A stretch of DNA of 26,968 nt. It comes from Caldisericota bacterium. GTDB lineage: Bacteria > Caldisericota > Caldisericia > Cryosericales > Cryosericaceae. Each line of letters begins with the position of its first letter. Position 1 is the stretch's first letter. The translations under genes were made by a program, and so were the position numbers. The notes under the pieces were generated by a model. That model was given only the letters and a program-made list of their open reading frames with translations, was not told where the DNA came from and did not search any database. The stretch covers positions 1 to 26,968 of the forward strand of contig JAPLGI010000182.1 of assembly GCA_026390245.1 (NCBI GenBank), given 5' to 3'. This document shows positions 14,816 through 21,646 of the stretch, piece after piece.

Positions 14816-15658
14816 ATGAGCGATGAACTGGCGGTAACAAGTGGCAACGTGCAGGCGGACGGGTACCAGTACTACTGGGAGCGGCGTGGTCTGACCGATA
14901 GACCGGTGCTCGTTCTGCTGAATGGCATGGCGTCGAGCACTGCATCGTGGAACAAGTACATGCCATATCTTCAGAATGATTTCGACGTCGTGCTCTATGA
15001 CTACCTGGGTCAGGGCAAGTCTGAGGCACCTGACGTGCCGTACAGCCTTGAACCGTTCACAGATGCCCTCGATGCCATTCTCGAGGTCAACGGGGTAGAC
15101 CAGGCTTGGGTGGTGGGTGCTTCATATGGTGGATTCGTGGCCCTGGAAATGCTGCGGCTGCATCCCGAAAGGATACGGGGGTTGTTCCTTTCAGGTGTGC
15201 TCCTGGAGCGGGCGCGGCTGTTCGAGATGTACCTGGACCTTTCGCTGCGCTGGTATCGTGAACTGCCCTTTGACGTCTACCCGGAGTACCTGTACGAAAA
15301 GATGTTCAGTGAGAAGTACGTTCGGGCGCACGAGGATGCGGTCGAGGCTGCCAAGCATCACATGCTAGGGTTCAAAGACAAGGTTTATCGGCTGATACGC
15401 CTCATGGATGCCCAGCGGGATTGGCTGCTCGCCGTCGACGAGCACCGGAGCGAGTACGTGGGGATGGACATCCCTATGTATGTACTTGCCGGAGCGCAGG
15501 ACCGCCTGATTCCGCCCTGGTTCCAGGAAGCAGCAGCATCAGCCCTCGGAGCAACATTCGAGACGGTGCCGGAGTGTGCACACTCCGTGTACCTGGAACA
15601 GACGGATCTTTTCTTCGACAGGCTTCGGAACTTCGCGAGAGTCCAGTCACCACAATGA
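14816..15658 (+). CDS. Alpha/beta hydrolase
   Basis: This is a 280-residue cytosolic enzyme of the alpha/beta hydrolase (Abhydrolase_1) family. The nucleophile S103 lies in GASYGG, the acid D229 in AGAQDRLIPP and the histidine H256 in CAHSVYLE. The oxyanion-hole strand-loop VLLNGMASS (33-41) is in the usual place. A cap region (about 130-205) rich in aromatic and acidic residues precedes the last third. The ribosome binding site AGGAGG at the end of a 51-bp gap after hypD is strong, and no terminator lies between, so co-transcription with hypD is likely. The substrate is unknown. The motif set resembles esterases and homoserine/pimeloyl-type hydrolases, with no feature that decides. A role in the hydroxyproline step is only suggested by position. 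Confidence 0.88.
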   Translation: MSDELAVTSGNVQADGYQYYWERRGLTDRPVLVLLNGMASSTASWNKYMPYLQNDFDVVLYDYLGQGKSEAPDVPYSLEPFTDALDAILEVNGVDQAWVVGASYGGFVALEMLRLHPERIRGLFLSGVLLERARLFEMYLDLSLRWYRELPFDVYPEYLYEKMFSEKYVRAHEDAVEAAKHHMLGFKDKVYRLIRLMDAQRDWLLAVDEHRSEYVGMDIPMYVLAGAQDRLIPPWFQEAAASALGATFETVPECAHSVYLEQTDLFFDRLRNFARVQSPQ

Positions 15659-15733
15659 GTCCCCGACCTTATCCCTCAGGTCACCTGGCTGTCGAAAACA
15701 GGCCGAGGTCCTGCAGATCTGGGGAGGTGAGCC

Positions 15734-16201
15734 ATGGACACGAGAACGAAGATCAGGATCGACGACTGTCCTGAGATGAGGAAAGAGCTCGAAACCCTCT
15801 ACGAGCAGGCGACACAGGTTGTCCTGGCCCGGTGGGCGTTGGAGTTGGCGAAGCACGTCTTTCTGCTCGCTGGCTTCGACTGGTCCGGCTGTTCAGAGGT
15901 GAAAGACGGCTTCGCCATGAGCGAGGAATGGCAGCGCGGCGAGGCTCGCGTCTATGATGTACGGCAAGCCGGCTTCGCAGTACACCGGCTTGCGAAGGGA
16001 TGTGTCAACGAGATACTGCGGACAGCGTTGCGGACCGGGGGTCAGGCGGTTGCAACGGGCCATATGCGCGAACATGCGATGGTTGCCTCGGATTACGCGG
16101 TACGGACCATCAATTTGCTGCACCCGGGTGATCTGACAGCAGTGACCGCAGAGAGGGGCTGGCAGATACAGACGCTTCGTCTGTGCCTCGCGAACTCGTG
16201 A
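15734..16201 (+). CDS. Imm-5-like putative immunity protein family member
   Basis: This is a 155-residue soluble, all-helical protein with a very good ribosome binding site (GGGGAGGTGA). The pattern MRKELETLYEQATQVVLARW, then ELAKHVFLL, then EARVYDVRQAGFAVHRLAK and TGGQAVATGHMREHAMVASD resembles the 'putative immunity protein' family with an Imm-5-like helical repeat (RWAL..AEH, AR.A.FA.H..AR, GqAvAT.H...HA..A..YA). These occur in many bacteria and archaea, often with no cognate toxin nearby, and their real function is not established. No toxin gene is visible here. It follows the hydrolase gene by 75 bp and may be the last gene of the hypD transcript. Confidence 0.65.
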   Translation: MDTRTKIRIDDCPEMRKELETLYEQATQVVLARWALELAKHVFLLAGFDWSGCSEVKDGFAMSEEWQRGEARVYDVRQAGFAVHRLAKGCVNEILRTALRTGGQAVATGHMREHAMVASDYAVRTINLLHPGDLTAVTAERGWQIQTLRLCLANS

Positions 16202-16246
16202 TCCGCCGCTGACAGACGGATCGTGGTGGCATAGGGTTCCCTGCGA

Positions 16247-16627
16247 CTATGCTTGTTCGCCACCTGAGCGTGTAGGTTTCCTGTCCAGGACGTGTGACAC
16301 GATAAACAGCACACCCACAACGGCCAACGGAAGAGCCAATCCCAATGCCCACTGAGGATACCCCCGACTCCAGACAAGTACCGTGTATGCCAGAGCCAGC
16401 ACGAGATCCACGATGCCCACGATGAGCGGTGTCTTCCACGTGAGTGCCACGAATGCCGCGAGGACGATCGACGGGATGGAGTGCATGACGAATCCTCCCA
16501 GCTTGGCAAGGAGCGTCCCCTCCATTTCGAAGACGTCGAATGAGAACATCGTAAGGAAAACGACGAAGAGGATCATGAGAGCCCTGGGAATCCAGATGAA
16601 TCTGAACCGACGGCGTGCATCTTCCAT
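16247..16627 (-). CDS. Small four-helix membrane protein, DUF7670-like
   Basis: This is a 126-residue protein; AAAGGAGG precedes ATG 16627 on the minus strand. Four hydrophobic segments are clear: about 13-30 (ALMILFVVFLTMFSFDVF), 41-60 (LGGFVMHSIPSIVLAAFVAL), 66-84 and 91-110. A conserved-looking FSFDVFE after the first helix and H-x-I-P at the start of the second match a family of small membrane proteins found in Firmicutes and archaea (DUF7670). The C-terminal tail (about 112-126) is charged and cytosolic. The function is unknown. It stands alone on its strand between rightward genes. A weak hairpin (GATCCG / CGGATC, 16200-16222) lies downstream. Confidence 0.75.
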   Translation of the reverse strand: MEDARRRFRFIWIPRALMILFVVFLTMFSFDVFEMEGTLLAKLGGFVMHSIPSIVLAAFVALTWKTPLIVGIVDLVLALAYTVLVWSRGYPQWALGLALPLAVVGVLFIVSHVLDRKPTRSGGEQA

Positions 16628-16737
16628 TGCCTTCGCCTCCTTTCTTCCAGGTCACGAAGCATTGCGTCAGAGACGATCTGATAGACCGGTTGTCCAGGAT
16701 CCAGCGGCAACGAATGTGGACAGCATGCCAAAATGGC

Positions 16738-16749
16738 TGGCAGCTGCCA
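16738..16749. repeat. 12-bp perfect palindrome
   Basis: TGGCAGCTGCCA lies in the 272-bp gap between the divergent DUF7670-like and arsR genes. It is about 90 bp upstream of the arsR -35 box and about 110 bp upstream of the leftward start. It could be an operator for a dimeric regulator. The rest of the gap before 16838 shows no ORF. Confidence 0.35.
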
Positions 16750-16838
16750 CTATTGTCAGCGTTTTCTGGAACAGTGCAACTGGTTGCCTCAAGTTTCAGG
16801 GAGCAGGAGGCGAGAGACTCGGGGATCCTCTCACGGTA

Positions 16839-16866
16839 TTGACAAGTCCGAACGTCTCGATAACAT
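16839..16866 (+). promoter_or_regulatory. Promoter of the arsR operon
   Basis: A -35 box TTGACA (16839-16844, consensus) and a -10 box TAACAT (16861-16866) are separated by 16 bp. The start point would be near 16873, inside the operator-like dyad, and leaves a 27-nt leader with GGGAG before ATG 16900. Confidence 0.65.
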
Positions 16867-16867
16867 A

Positions 16868-16881
16868 TCAATGCAGATTGA
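16868..16881. promoter_or_regulatory. Probable ArsR operator
   Basis: TCAAT-GCAG-ATTGA is a perfect 5-bp inverted repeat centred over the predicted transcription start and next to the -10 box. A third half-site, TCAA (16883-16886), follows directly. This TCAA/TTGA dyad form is typical of ArsR/SmtB-family operators, and its position would block RNA polymerase, implying autoregulation. Confidence 0.55.
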
Positions 16882-16899
16882 ATCAACGGGAGTTGTGGT

Positions 16900-17226
16900 A
16901 TGAATGAGCGCGTTCCTGCCTGTGGGTCACAGGACATAATGGCTGACTGGAGCCCGGAATGCGAGGAGCAGGCGAAGTTTGTATCAGTTCTGCTGGAGCC
17001 GCAGCGGATCAAGGTCCTCAGGCTGCTGCGTGGTGGCGAATTGTGTGTCTGCGAGATCGAGCGTTCGCTGGGCATAGCTCAGAATCTTGTTTCGCACCAC
17101 CTGAGAGTCTTGCGAGAGGCAGGACTTGTCACTGCTCGCAAGGAAGGCCAATTCGTGCACTACTCGCGAGTCGAAGATCGGATACACGAACTGACGATGA
17201 CGCTGGACAAGTTGTTGTCGAACTAG
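16900..17226 (+). CDS. arsR: ArsR-family metalloid-responsive repressor
   Basis: This is a 108-residue winged-helix protein of the ArsR/SmtB family. The motif ELCVCEI (residues 47-53) with C49 and C51 is the classical As(III)/Sb(III) binding element at the start of the DNA-recognition region. The helix-turn-helix continues through the LGIAQNLVSHHLRVLREAGL region, followed by the wing (VTARKEGQFVHYSR). Extra cysteines C8 and C21 near the N-terminus could supply a third thiolate. In the family, binding of trivalent metalloid releases the repressor from its own operator; here a dyad at 16868-16881 fits. It is followed after 8 bp by a thioredoxin-like gene and then a permease gene, a common metalloid-resistance arrangement. 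Confidence 0.9.
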   Translation: MNERVPACGSQDIMADWSPECEEQAKFVSVLLEPQRIKVLRLLRGGELCVCEIERSLGIAQNLVSHHLRVLREAGLVTARKEGQFVHYSRVEDRIHELTMTLDKLLSN

Positions 17227-17234
17227 GAGGGATC

Positions 17235-17477
17235 ATGCGTATTGAAATACTGGGATCTGGTTGTGCCCGTTGTCACGGACTTGAGGACAGCGTGCGCAAG
17301 GCGCTCACGATGCTCGGCAAGGACGCCGAGGTTGTGGCTGTAACTGATATGCAGCAGATCATGGCATATGGCGTCATGTCCATGCCGGCGCTCGTCATCG
17401 ACGGGAAGGTTCTGTCTTCAGGCAGGGTGCTGTCGCCGGAGGAAGCGAAGAAGGCGATCGTCGGCGCCAGCGTCTGA
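17235..17477 (+). CDS. Small thioredoxin-like redox protein (TM0996/MTH895 family)
   Basis: This is an 80-residue protein; AGGAGG precedes ATG 17235. It begins with a beta strand and the motif GSGCARCHGLEDSV (C10-A-R-C13), the CXXC of the small thioredoxin/glutaredoxin-like family. The cis-proline loop is in VMSMPALVIDGKV. The length (about 75-80) is normal for the family. Members are frequently encoded next to ArsR and a DUF318/ArsP permease, as here, and are thought to move electrons or thiols for the metalloid system; the exact reaction is not known. A strong terminator begins 13 bp after the stop, so the downstream permease may be made at a lower level. Confidence 0.88.
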   Translation: MRIEILGSGCARCHGLEDSVRKALTMLGKDAEVVAVTDMQQIMAYGVMSMPALVIDGKVLSSGRVLSPEEAKKAIVGASV

Positions 17478-17490
17478 CGAGGGAGCCGAA

Positions 17491-17512
17491 GGGCGGGCGA
17501 CCGCCCTTTTTT
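17491..17512 (+). terminator. Intrinsic terminator/attenuator inside the ars cluster
   Basis: GGGCGG (17491-17496), loop GCGA and CCGCCC (17501-17506) are followed by six T residues (17507-17512). This is a textbook rho-independent terminator between the thioredoxin-like gene and the permease gene. No clear promoter follows it, so it probably acts as a partial terminator. Confidence 0.8.
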
Positions 17513-17540
17513 GAAGACCGATATATCAACGGAGGTTGTT

Positions 17541-18491
17541 GTGCTGACACTATTCGCTGACTGGTTCACGTATACGCTTCTGCGTTTGCCGAAGGGGCGG
17601 CTCATAACGGAAGCCGTCCACTTCTTCGCGTATGATATCCCCAAGATCTACCTGCTCCTCGTCGTTATCGTATTTGCGGTCGCAATGCTGCGAACCTGGA
17701 TTCCCGCCGAGAAGATCAAGAAGGTGCTGTCCCATCGGCATCAGTTCGTCGACAACATCCTTGCCGCCTCCCTGGGCATTATCACGCCTTTCTGCACCTG
17801 CTCTGCCATCCCGATGTTCATCGGATTCGTAGAGTCCGGGGTACCGCTTGGCGTGACCTTCTCATTTCTGGTGGCAAGCCCCATGATCAATGAGGTCGCG
17901 ATGGTGCTGCTATGGGGGCTGTTTGGAGCCAGGGTAGCCCTGCTCTATGTTGGTGTAGGGCTCCTCATCGCGATTGTCGCGGGCGTCATCATCGGTCAGC
18001 TTCACATGGAGAAGTATGTTGAGGATTACGTCTACAAGATCAAGGTGGGTGCCGCAGCAGGCGACGATCCTATGACTTTCAAGGACCGGATCGTCGCCAG
18101 TTGGAGGTACGTTGGCGAGATCTTCCGCAAAGTGGCCCCATGGGTGGCAGTCGGCGTGGCCATCGGAGCGTTCATCCACGGGTACGCTCCTGAGAATTTT
18201 CTGGCCAGATATGCCGGCCGCGACAACCCTTTTGCCGTTCTCCTGGCTGTTGCGATCGGGATCCCGCTATATTCGAACGCCGAGGGCGTCATTCCTATCG
18301 TTCAGGCATTGTGGGCCAAGGGCTTGCCCCTGGGGACGACGCTTGCCTTCATGATGGCAGTCACCGGACTCTCGATGCCAGAGATGATCATCCTGCGCCG
18401 TGTTCTCAAGCCAAGGCTGCTTGCAACGTTCATCGGAGTCGTTGGTCTTGGCATTCTGATTGTGGGATACTTCTTCAACTGGGTTCTGTAG
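17541..18491 (+). CDS. arsP: ArsP/DUF318-family permease
   Basis: This is a 316-residue polytopic membrane protein. I chose GTG 17541 because GGAGG (17531-17535) precedes it. A TTG at 17511, within the terminator T-run, would be an artefactual start. The PF03773 permease signature is clear: ITPFCTCSAIPMFIGFVESG with the conserved CTCS, then FLVASPMINEVAM, repeated in the second half by IGIPLYSNAEGVIPIVQALW and the LSMPEMIILRRVLKP region. There are about eight membrane helices in two inverted halves, joined by a cytosolic loop (about 160-195). Characterised ArsP proteins export trivalent organoarsenicals such as methylarsenite; other members have unknown substrates. Clustering with ArsR and the small thioredoxin supports a metalloid role. 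Confidence 0.85.
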   Translation: MLTLFADWFTYTLLRLPKGRLITEAVHFFAYDIPKIYLLLVVIVFAVAMLRTWIPAEKIKKVLSHRHQFVDNILAASLGIITPFCTCSAIPMFIGFVESGVPLGVTFSFLVASPMINEVAMVLLWGLFGARVALLYVGVGLLIAIVAGVIIGQLHMEKYVEDYVYKIKVGAAAGDDPMTFKDRIVASWRYVGEIFRKVAPWVAVGVAIGAFIHGYAPENFLARYAGRDNPFAVLLAVAIGIPLYSNAEGVIPIVQALWAKGLPLGTTLAFMMAVTGLSMPEMIILRRVLKPRLLATFIGVVGLGILIVGYFFNWVL

Positions 18492-18520
18492 CCACAGACG
18501 ATGGACTTCTCCCGAATAGC

Positions 18521-18554
18521 CAGGAAGCCCGGCCTTTCGAGGCCGGGCTTCCTG
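18521..18554. terminator. Bidirectional terminator between the arsP-like and AOR genes
   Basis: A perfect 15-bp stem (CAGGAAGCCCGGCCT at 18521-18535 with 18540-18554) is closed by a TTCG tetraloop. It lies 29 bp past the permease stop and 22 bp past the stop of the leftward AOR gene, so it can serve both. Confidence 0.88.
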
Positions 18555-18576
18555 ATTTGACAGATCTGGTCGAAAC

Positions 18577-20751
18577 CTATGCCTTGTGCGCGTGCTGCCC
18601 AATGAGGTCGACGATCTCAGGGAAGTCGATACCGTCAGACTTCACTGTTTCGAGTGTCGGCACGCCGTCGGCGTCCCAGCCGCGGCGCGCGTACACTGCG
18701 TCCTCGAGCTGGCGATACTGCGACTCACGGTACTCGCGCAGAGCTGCCATCTTCTGCTGCAGGCTCATGCCCGTGATGTCCACTTTCGCAGCTTCAGTCA
18801 GCTGCTTGTCGTACCGTTCCTGACGGGACAGGTATTCCTCTTCGGTGACAGGCCCCATGCCACGATAGGGCATCCAGTCGCCCTCGCGGGTTCCCTGTCC
18901 CATGCGCAGGTTGAAGACGCGCTGGAAGTCGTAGACCCGCTTGCTCTGGGCGAGCAGGCCGTCGAGGTCGAGGTCCTTGCCAGTCACACCCTTGTACAGC
19001 AGCATGTAGTTCTCGACGTGTTCGGGGATCTTGGCGGCCTCGATGCCGGTGTAGCGGTCACGGTTGTCCCTGGGCTCCGAGTCGTTCCAGGGGAGCTTGC
19101 ATAGTCCCATGAGCGAGAACCAGGTACGGAACAGCGGGAAGAACGACAGGGCTTCAGCCTTGTCGGCGAACGTGGGGAGCTGGCCTTTGACCTGATCCAT
19201 GAAGATGAGCCAGGCCTCGTCATGCTGCGGCCCTTTGGATGCCATGGCATACCCACCTTGCTGTGCCAGCGAGTCCTTACTGTTGTACTCGGAGACTTCC
19301 ATTCCCTTGACTTCCATGCCGATGTCGTTCACGAACTGAGCGTCCGCGTTGTATTCCTCGATGAACAGCTTCTTCAGGCGGTGGATGCCGAGGCCTGCTA
19401 TCTTGCCGAAGCCACGTCCCTGACCCATCTGGTGGATGAGTTCCAGTGCGTCCATGTCACTGCCGAAATGGAGGTCGAGACCGCCGGTGATTTCCTTCGT
19501 GAGGATACCGTTTTCGTAGCATTCCATCAGGAAGGCCAGCAGTGTCGCCACGGCGACAAGGTCGATGCCATAGTAGTCGCAGTAGAAGTTGGCCTCGAGG
19601 ACGAAGTGGGGGTCGAAACTGCCGGTGTTCGAGCCCAGGCCGCCAATTGTCTCATACTCTGGACCGTCGACCAGGACCTTCTGCCCCTTCAGTGGACCCG
19701 TCAGCAGTTCGAAGTTGTCGACGCCATGGGCACACGACATGGAGCAGCCAAGCCAGCATCCGTCCGGCATGCCCTGCGTGATCATCCCCAGCCAGACGTC
19801 GCTCCTGATCTTCTCTGTTCGAGGGTCAGACCCAAACTTGTAGTTCATGACAGGCAGGACGTCGCACTTGTCGAGGATCTCTACGGCATTGCCAGTACCG
19901 ATCTCACGCATGCGATTGTGCGTATGGTCGAGAGTAAGGATCTCCTTGTTCATGCGCCCACCGGCGAGCTTGATGGGGTCCATGTCCACAGGGCAATTGA
20001 GTGTCGGCGTCGTCCCGCTGAAATGGATCACGACGGCCCTGAGGCCCTTGTCGCGGAACACCGTGCCGGGTCCGCCTCGCGCGAGCTGCTTGATGCGAGT
20101 GTGCTTGCGCTTCGCGTCCCAGTAGCTGAGGTTGATCAGTCCCAGCAGCGAGTGGTCGGCGCCGTCACCAGAGGTGGCCACGCTGATATTCTTGCGGTCG
20201 TCATCACTGTCGGCGTACATGGAGTGCAGGACTTCGGGCAGATCGTAGCTGTTGGTGGGTTCCTCGGGCGCCGTCTCGATGGTGACCACACCCTCGTTGC
20301 CATCAATGACAAGGATGACGTTCTCGGTGGCCTTGCCCTGGATTTCGACACAGTCGAAACCGGAGAACTTCATGAAGGGGGCAAAGAAGCCGCCGCCATT
20401 GTTGTCGACAGGAACACCGGTCTCTGGGGAGATGGTCACCGAGTGTGTCTTGCCAGAGCCGGGATACTGCGTCAGCCCCGTGAGTGGCCCCGCCGTCAGG
20501 ACAAGCTCGTTCTCGGGGTCATTCCAATGCGTCGTGGGCGTGACCGCCTGCCAGAGGTAGTACATGCCATATCCACGCCCGCCCGTGAACTTCTCCTTGA
20601 CCATGGGCTCAATGGCGCGTTCCTCGATCGCACATGTGGTCAGGTTGACGTAGAGGCGCCGATCGGTGTATCCTGCGTGCACACCTCCCGGCGCGAACTT
20701 GTACGTCGCCAGAATCTTATGTGCCTGTCGCATTTCCTCGACGGTCTTCAC
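18577..20751 (-). CDS. aor: Aldehyde:ferredoxin oxidoreductase family tungstoenzyme
   Basis: This 724-residue protein has a GTG start at 20751 with GGAGG 7 nt upstream. The N-terminal AOR_N domain (about 20-240) binds the bis-pterin tungsten cofactor (FTGGRGYGMYYLW, then ELVLTAGPLTGL and SGKTHSVTISPETG). The 4Fe-4S ligands are C332, C336 and C340 (GCWLGCSMSCAHG) and probably C551 (LMGLCKLPWN). The first three are spaced CX3CX3C rather than the CX2CX3C of Pyrococcus AOR. The protein is about 100 residues longer than AOR (605-625 aa), mainly in the C-terminal half. The enzyme would oxidise aldehydes to carboxylic acids with ferredoxin, or run in reverse; the substrate is not predictable. It has its own promoter downstream of the Liv operon terminator. 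Confidence 0.88.
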   Translation of the reverse strand: MKTVEEMRQAHKILATYKFAPGGVHAGYTDRRLYVNLTTCAIEERAIEPMVKEKFTGGRGYGMYYLWQAVTPTTHWNDPENELVLTAGPLTGLTQYPGSGKTHSVTISPETGVPVDNNGGGFFAPFMKFSGFDCVEIQGKATENVILVIDGNEGVVTIETAPEEPTNSYDLPEVLHSMYADSDDDRKNISVATSGDGADHSLLGLINLSYWDAKRKHTRIKQLARGGPGTVFRDKGLRAVVIHFSGTTPTLNCPVDMDPIKLAGGRMNKEILTLDHTHNRMREIGTGNAVEILDKCDVLPVMNYKFGSDPRTEKIRSDVWLGMITQGMPDGCWLGCSMSCAHGVDNFELLTGPLKGQKVLVDGPEYETIGGLGSNTGSFDPHFVLEANFYCDYYGIDLVAVATLLAFLMECYENGILTKEITGGLDLHFGSDMDALELIHQMGQGRGFGKIAGLGIHRLKKLFIEEYNADAQFVNDIGMEVKGMEVSEYNSKDSLAQQGGYAMASKGPQHDEAWLIFMDQVKGQLPTFADKAEALSFFPLFRTWFSLMGLCKLPWNDSEPRDNRDRYTGIEAAKIPEHVENYMLLYKGVTGKDLDLDGLLAQSKRVYDFQRVFNLRMGQGTREGDWMPYRGMGPVTEEEYLSRQERYDKQLTEAAKVDITGMSLQQKMAALREYRESQYRQLEDAVYARRGWDADGVPTLETVKSDGIDFPEIVDLIGQHAHKA

Positions 20752-20785
20752 CTTCTACCTCCAGGTTGGTTGTGAATCCACTCAC

Positions 20786-20813
20786 ATGGTAGGTCAATCA
20801 GCACGTTGTTCAA
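20786..20813 (-). promoter_or_regulatory. Probable promoter of the AOR gene
   Basis: On the minus strand a -35 box TTGAAC (20813 to 20808) and a -10 box TACCAT (20791 to 20786) are separated by 16 bp. The start point would be near 20779, with a 28-nt leader that carries GGAGG. Confidence 0.45.
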
Positions 20814-20857
20814 GGTGGCATGTCATGGCGCATTGGCGCCTGCTGTGAAGAGCAAGA

Positions 20858-20879
20858 GGGCCCGGCACAAACCGGGCCC
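20858..20879 (-). terminator. Terminator of the Liv operon
   Basis: GGGCCCGG (20858-20865) pairs with CCGGGCCC (20872-20879) around a 6-nt loop. On the minus strand it lies 26 bp after the livF stop and is followed by the T-rich TCTTGCTCTTC. Confidence 0.75.
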
Positions 20880-20904
20880 CGGGGAGGAGGAACGCTGGTT
20901 CAGA

Positions 20905-21645
20905 TCAGCAGCTGACTTTGGAACCCCCAAGGTAGGCCGAGCGGACGCGCTCATCGTTCTTGAGGTCACAGGCGAGGCCCTCGATGGCGATCCTGCCGAG
21001 CTCGAGGATGTAGCCGTAGCGCGCAACAGCCAGAGCCTTGCGGGCGTTCTGTTCGACCAGGAGGATGGAAACGCCCTCTTCCTCGTGGATCTGACGGATG
21101 ACCCGGAAGATCTCCTGGACAATAATGGGGGCCAGTCCGAGTGATGGTTCGTCGAGAAGCAGTACCTGGGGTTTGGAGATGAGTCCGCGCCCGATGGCGA
21201 GCATCTGCTGTTCACCACCCGAGAGCGTCCCTGCAAGCTGTTTGCGCCGTTCCTTGAGGATGGGGAAGAGGCTGAAGATCCATTCCTTGGTCTTCTCCAT
21301 CACCTTGCCGGCCGGCATGCTGCGCACGCCGTATGCACCGAGATTCAGGTTCTCCTCTGTTGTCAGGGTGGCAAAGACATGCCGGCCCTCCGGCACGTGG
21401 GAGATGCCCAGTCCCGCGAGGCGAAAGGCGGGCGCCGTGACAAGGTCTTTTCCCTTGTATTCGATGGTCCCCCCCTTGATGGCCTGGATGCGGGAGATGG
21501 ACTTGAGCAGCGTCGTCTTGCCTGCCCCGTTTGCTCCGAGCACGGCGACGATGTCGTGCTCGCCGAGTTCAACGTCGATTCCCTTGAGGGCTTCCACGGC
21601 TCCATAATTGACGACCAAGTTCTTGATGGCCAGGACTGTCGCCAT
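20905..21645 (-). CDS. livF: Branched-chain amino acid ABC transporter ATPase LivF
   Basis: This is a 246-residue ATP-binding subunit. ATG 21645 lies one base after the stop of the fused livM-livG gene (TGAcATG), with AGGAGG about 9 nt upstream. Motifs present are Walker A GANGAGKTT (about 38-46), signature LSGGEQQMLAIGRGL, Walker B VLLLDEPSLGL and the switch His region LLVEQNARKAL. LVEQN rather than IEHDM distinguishes LivF from LivG. It pairs with the LivG half of the fusion protein to power import. It is the last gene of the leftward operon, with a terminator downstream. Confidence 0.95.
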   Translation of the reverse strand: MATVLAIKNLVVNYGAVEALKGIDVELGEHDIVAVLGANGAGKTTLLKSISRIQAIKGGTIEYKGKDLVTAPAFRLAGLGISHVPEGRHVFATLTTEENLNLGAYGVRSMPAGKVMEKTKEWIFSLFPILKERRKQLAGTLSGGEQQMLAIGRGLISKPQVLLLDEPSLGLAPIIVQEIFRVIRQIHEEEGVSILLVEQNARKALAVARYGYILELGRIAIEGLACDLKNDERVRSAYLGGSKVSC

Positions 21646-21646
21646 G

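Noticed and set aside
17511..17540. TTG 17511 as the start of the arsP-like permease
   Set aside because: It lies in the T-run of a terminator and has no Shine-Dalgarno sequence. GTG 17541 has GGAGG at the right distance.
19222..20775. Long 517-codon rightward frame antisense to the AOR gene
   Set aside because: The AOR reading has clear family motifs. The antisense frame is a by-product of GC-rich codon bias and shows no recognisable domain.
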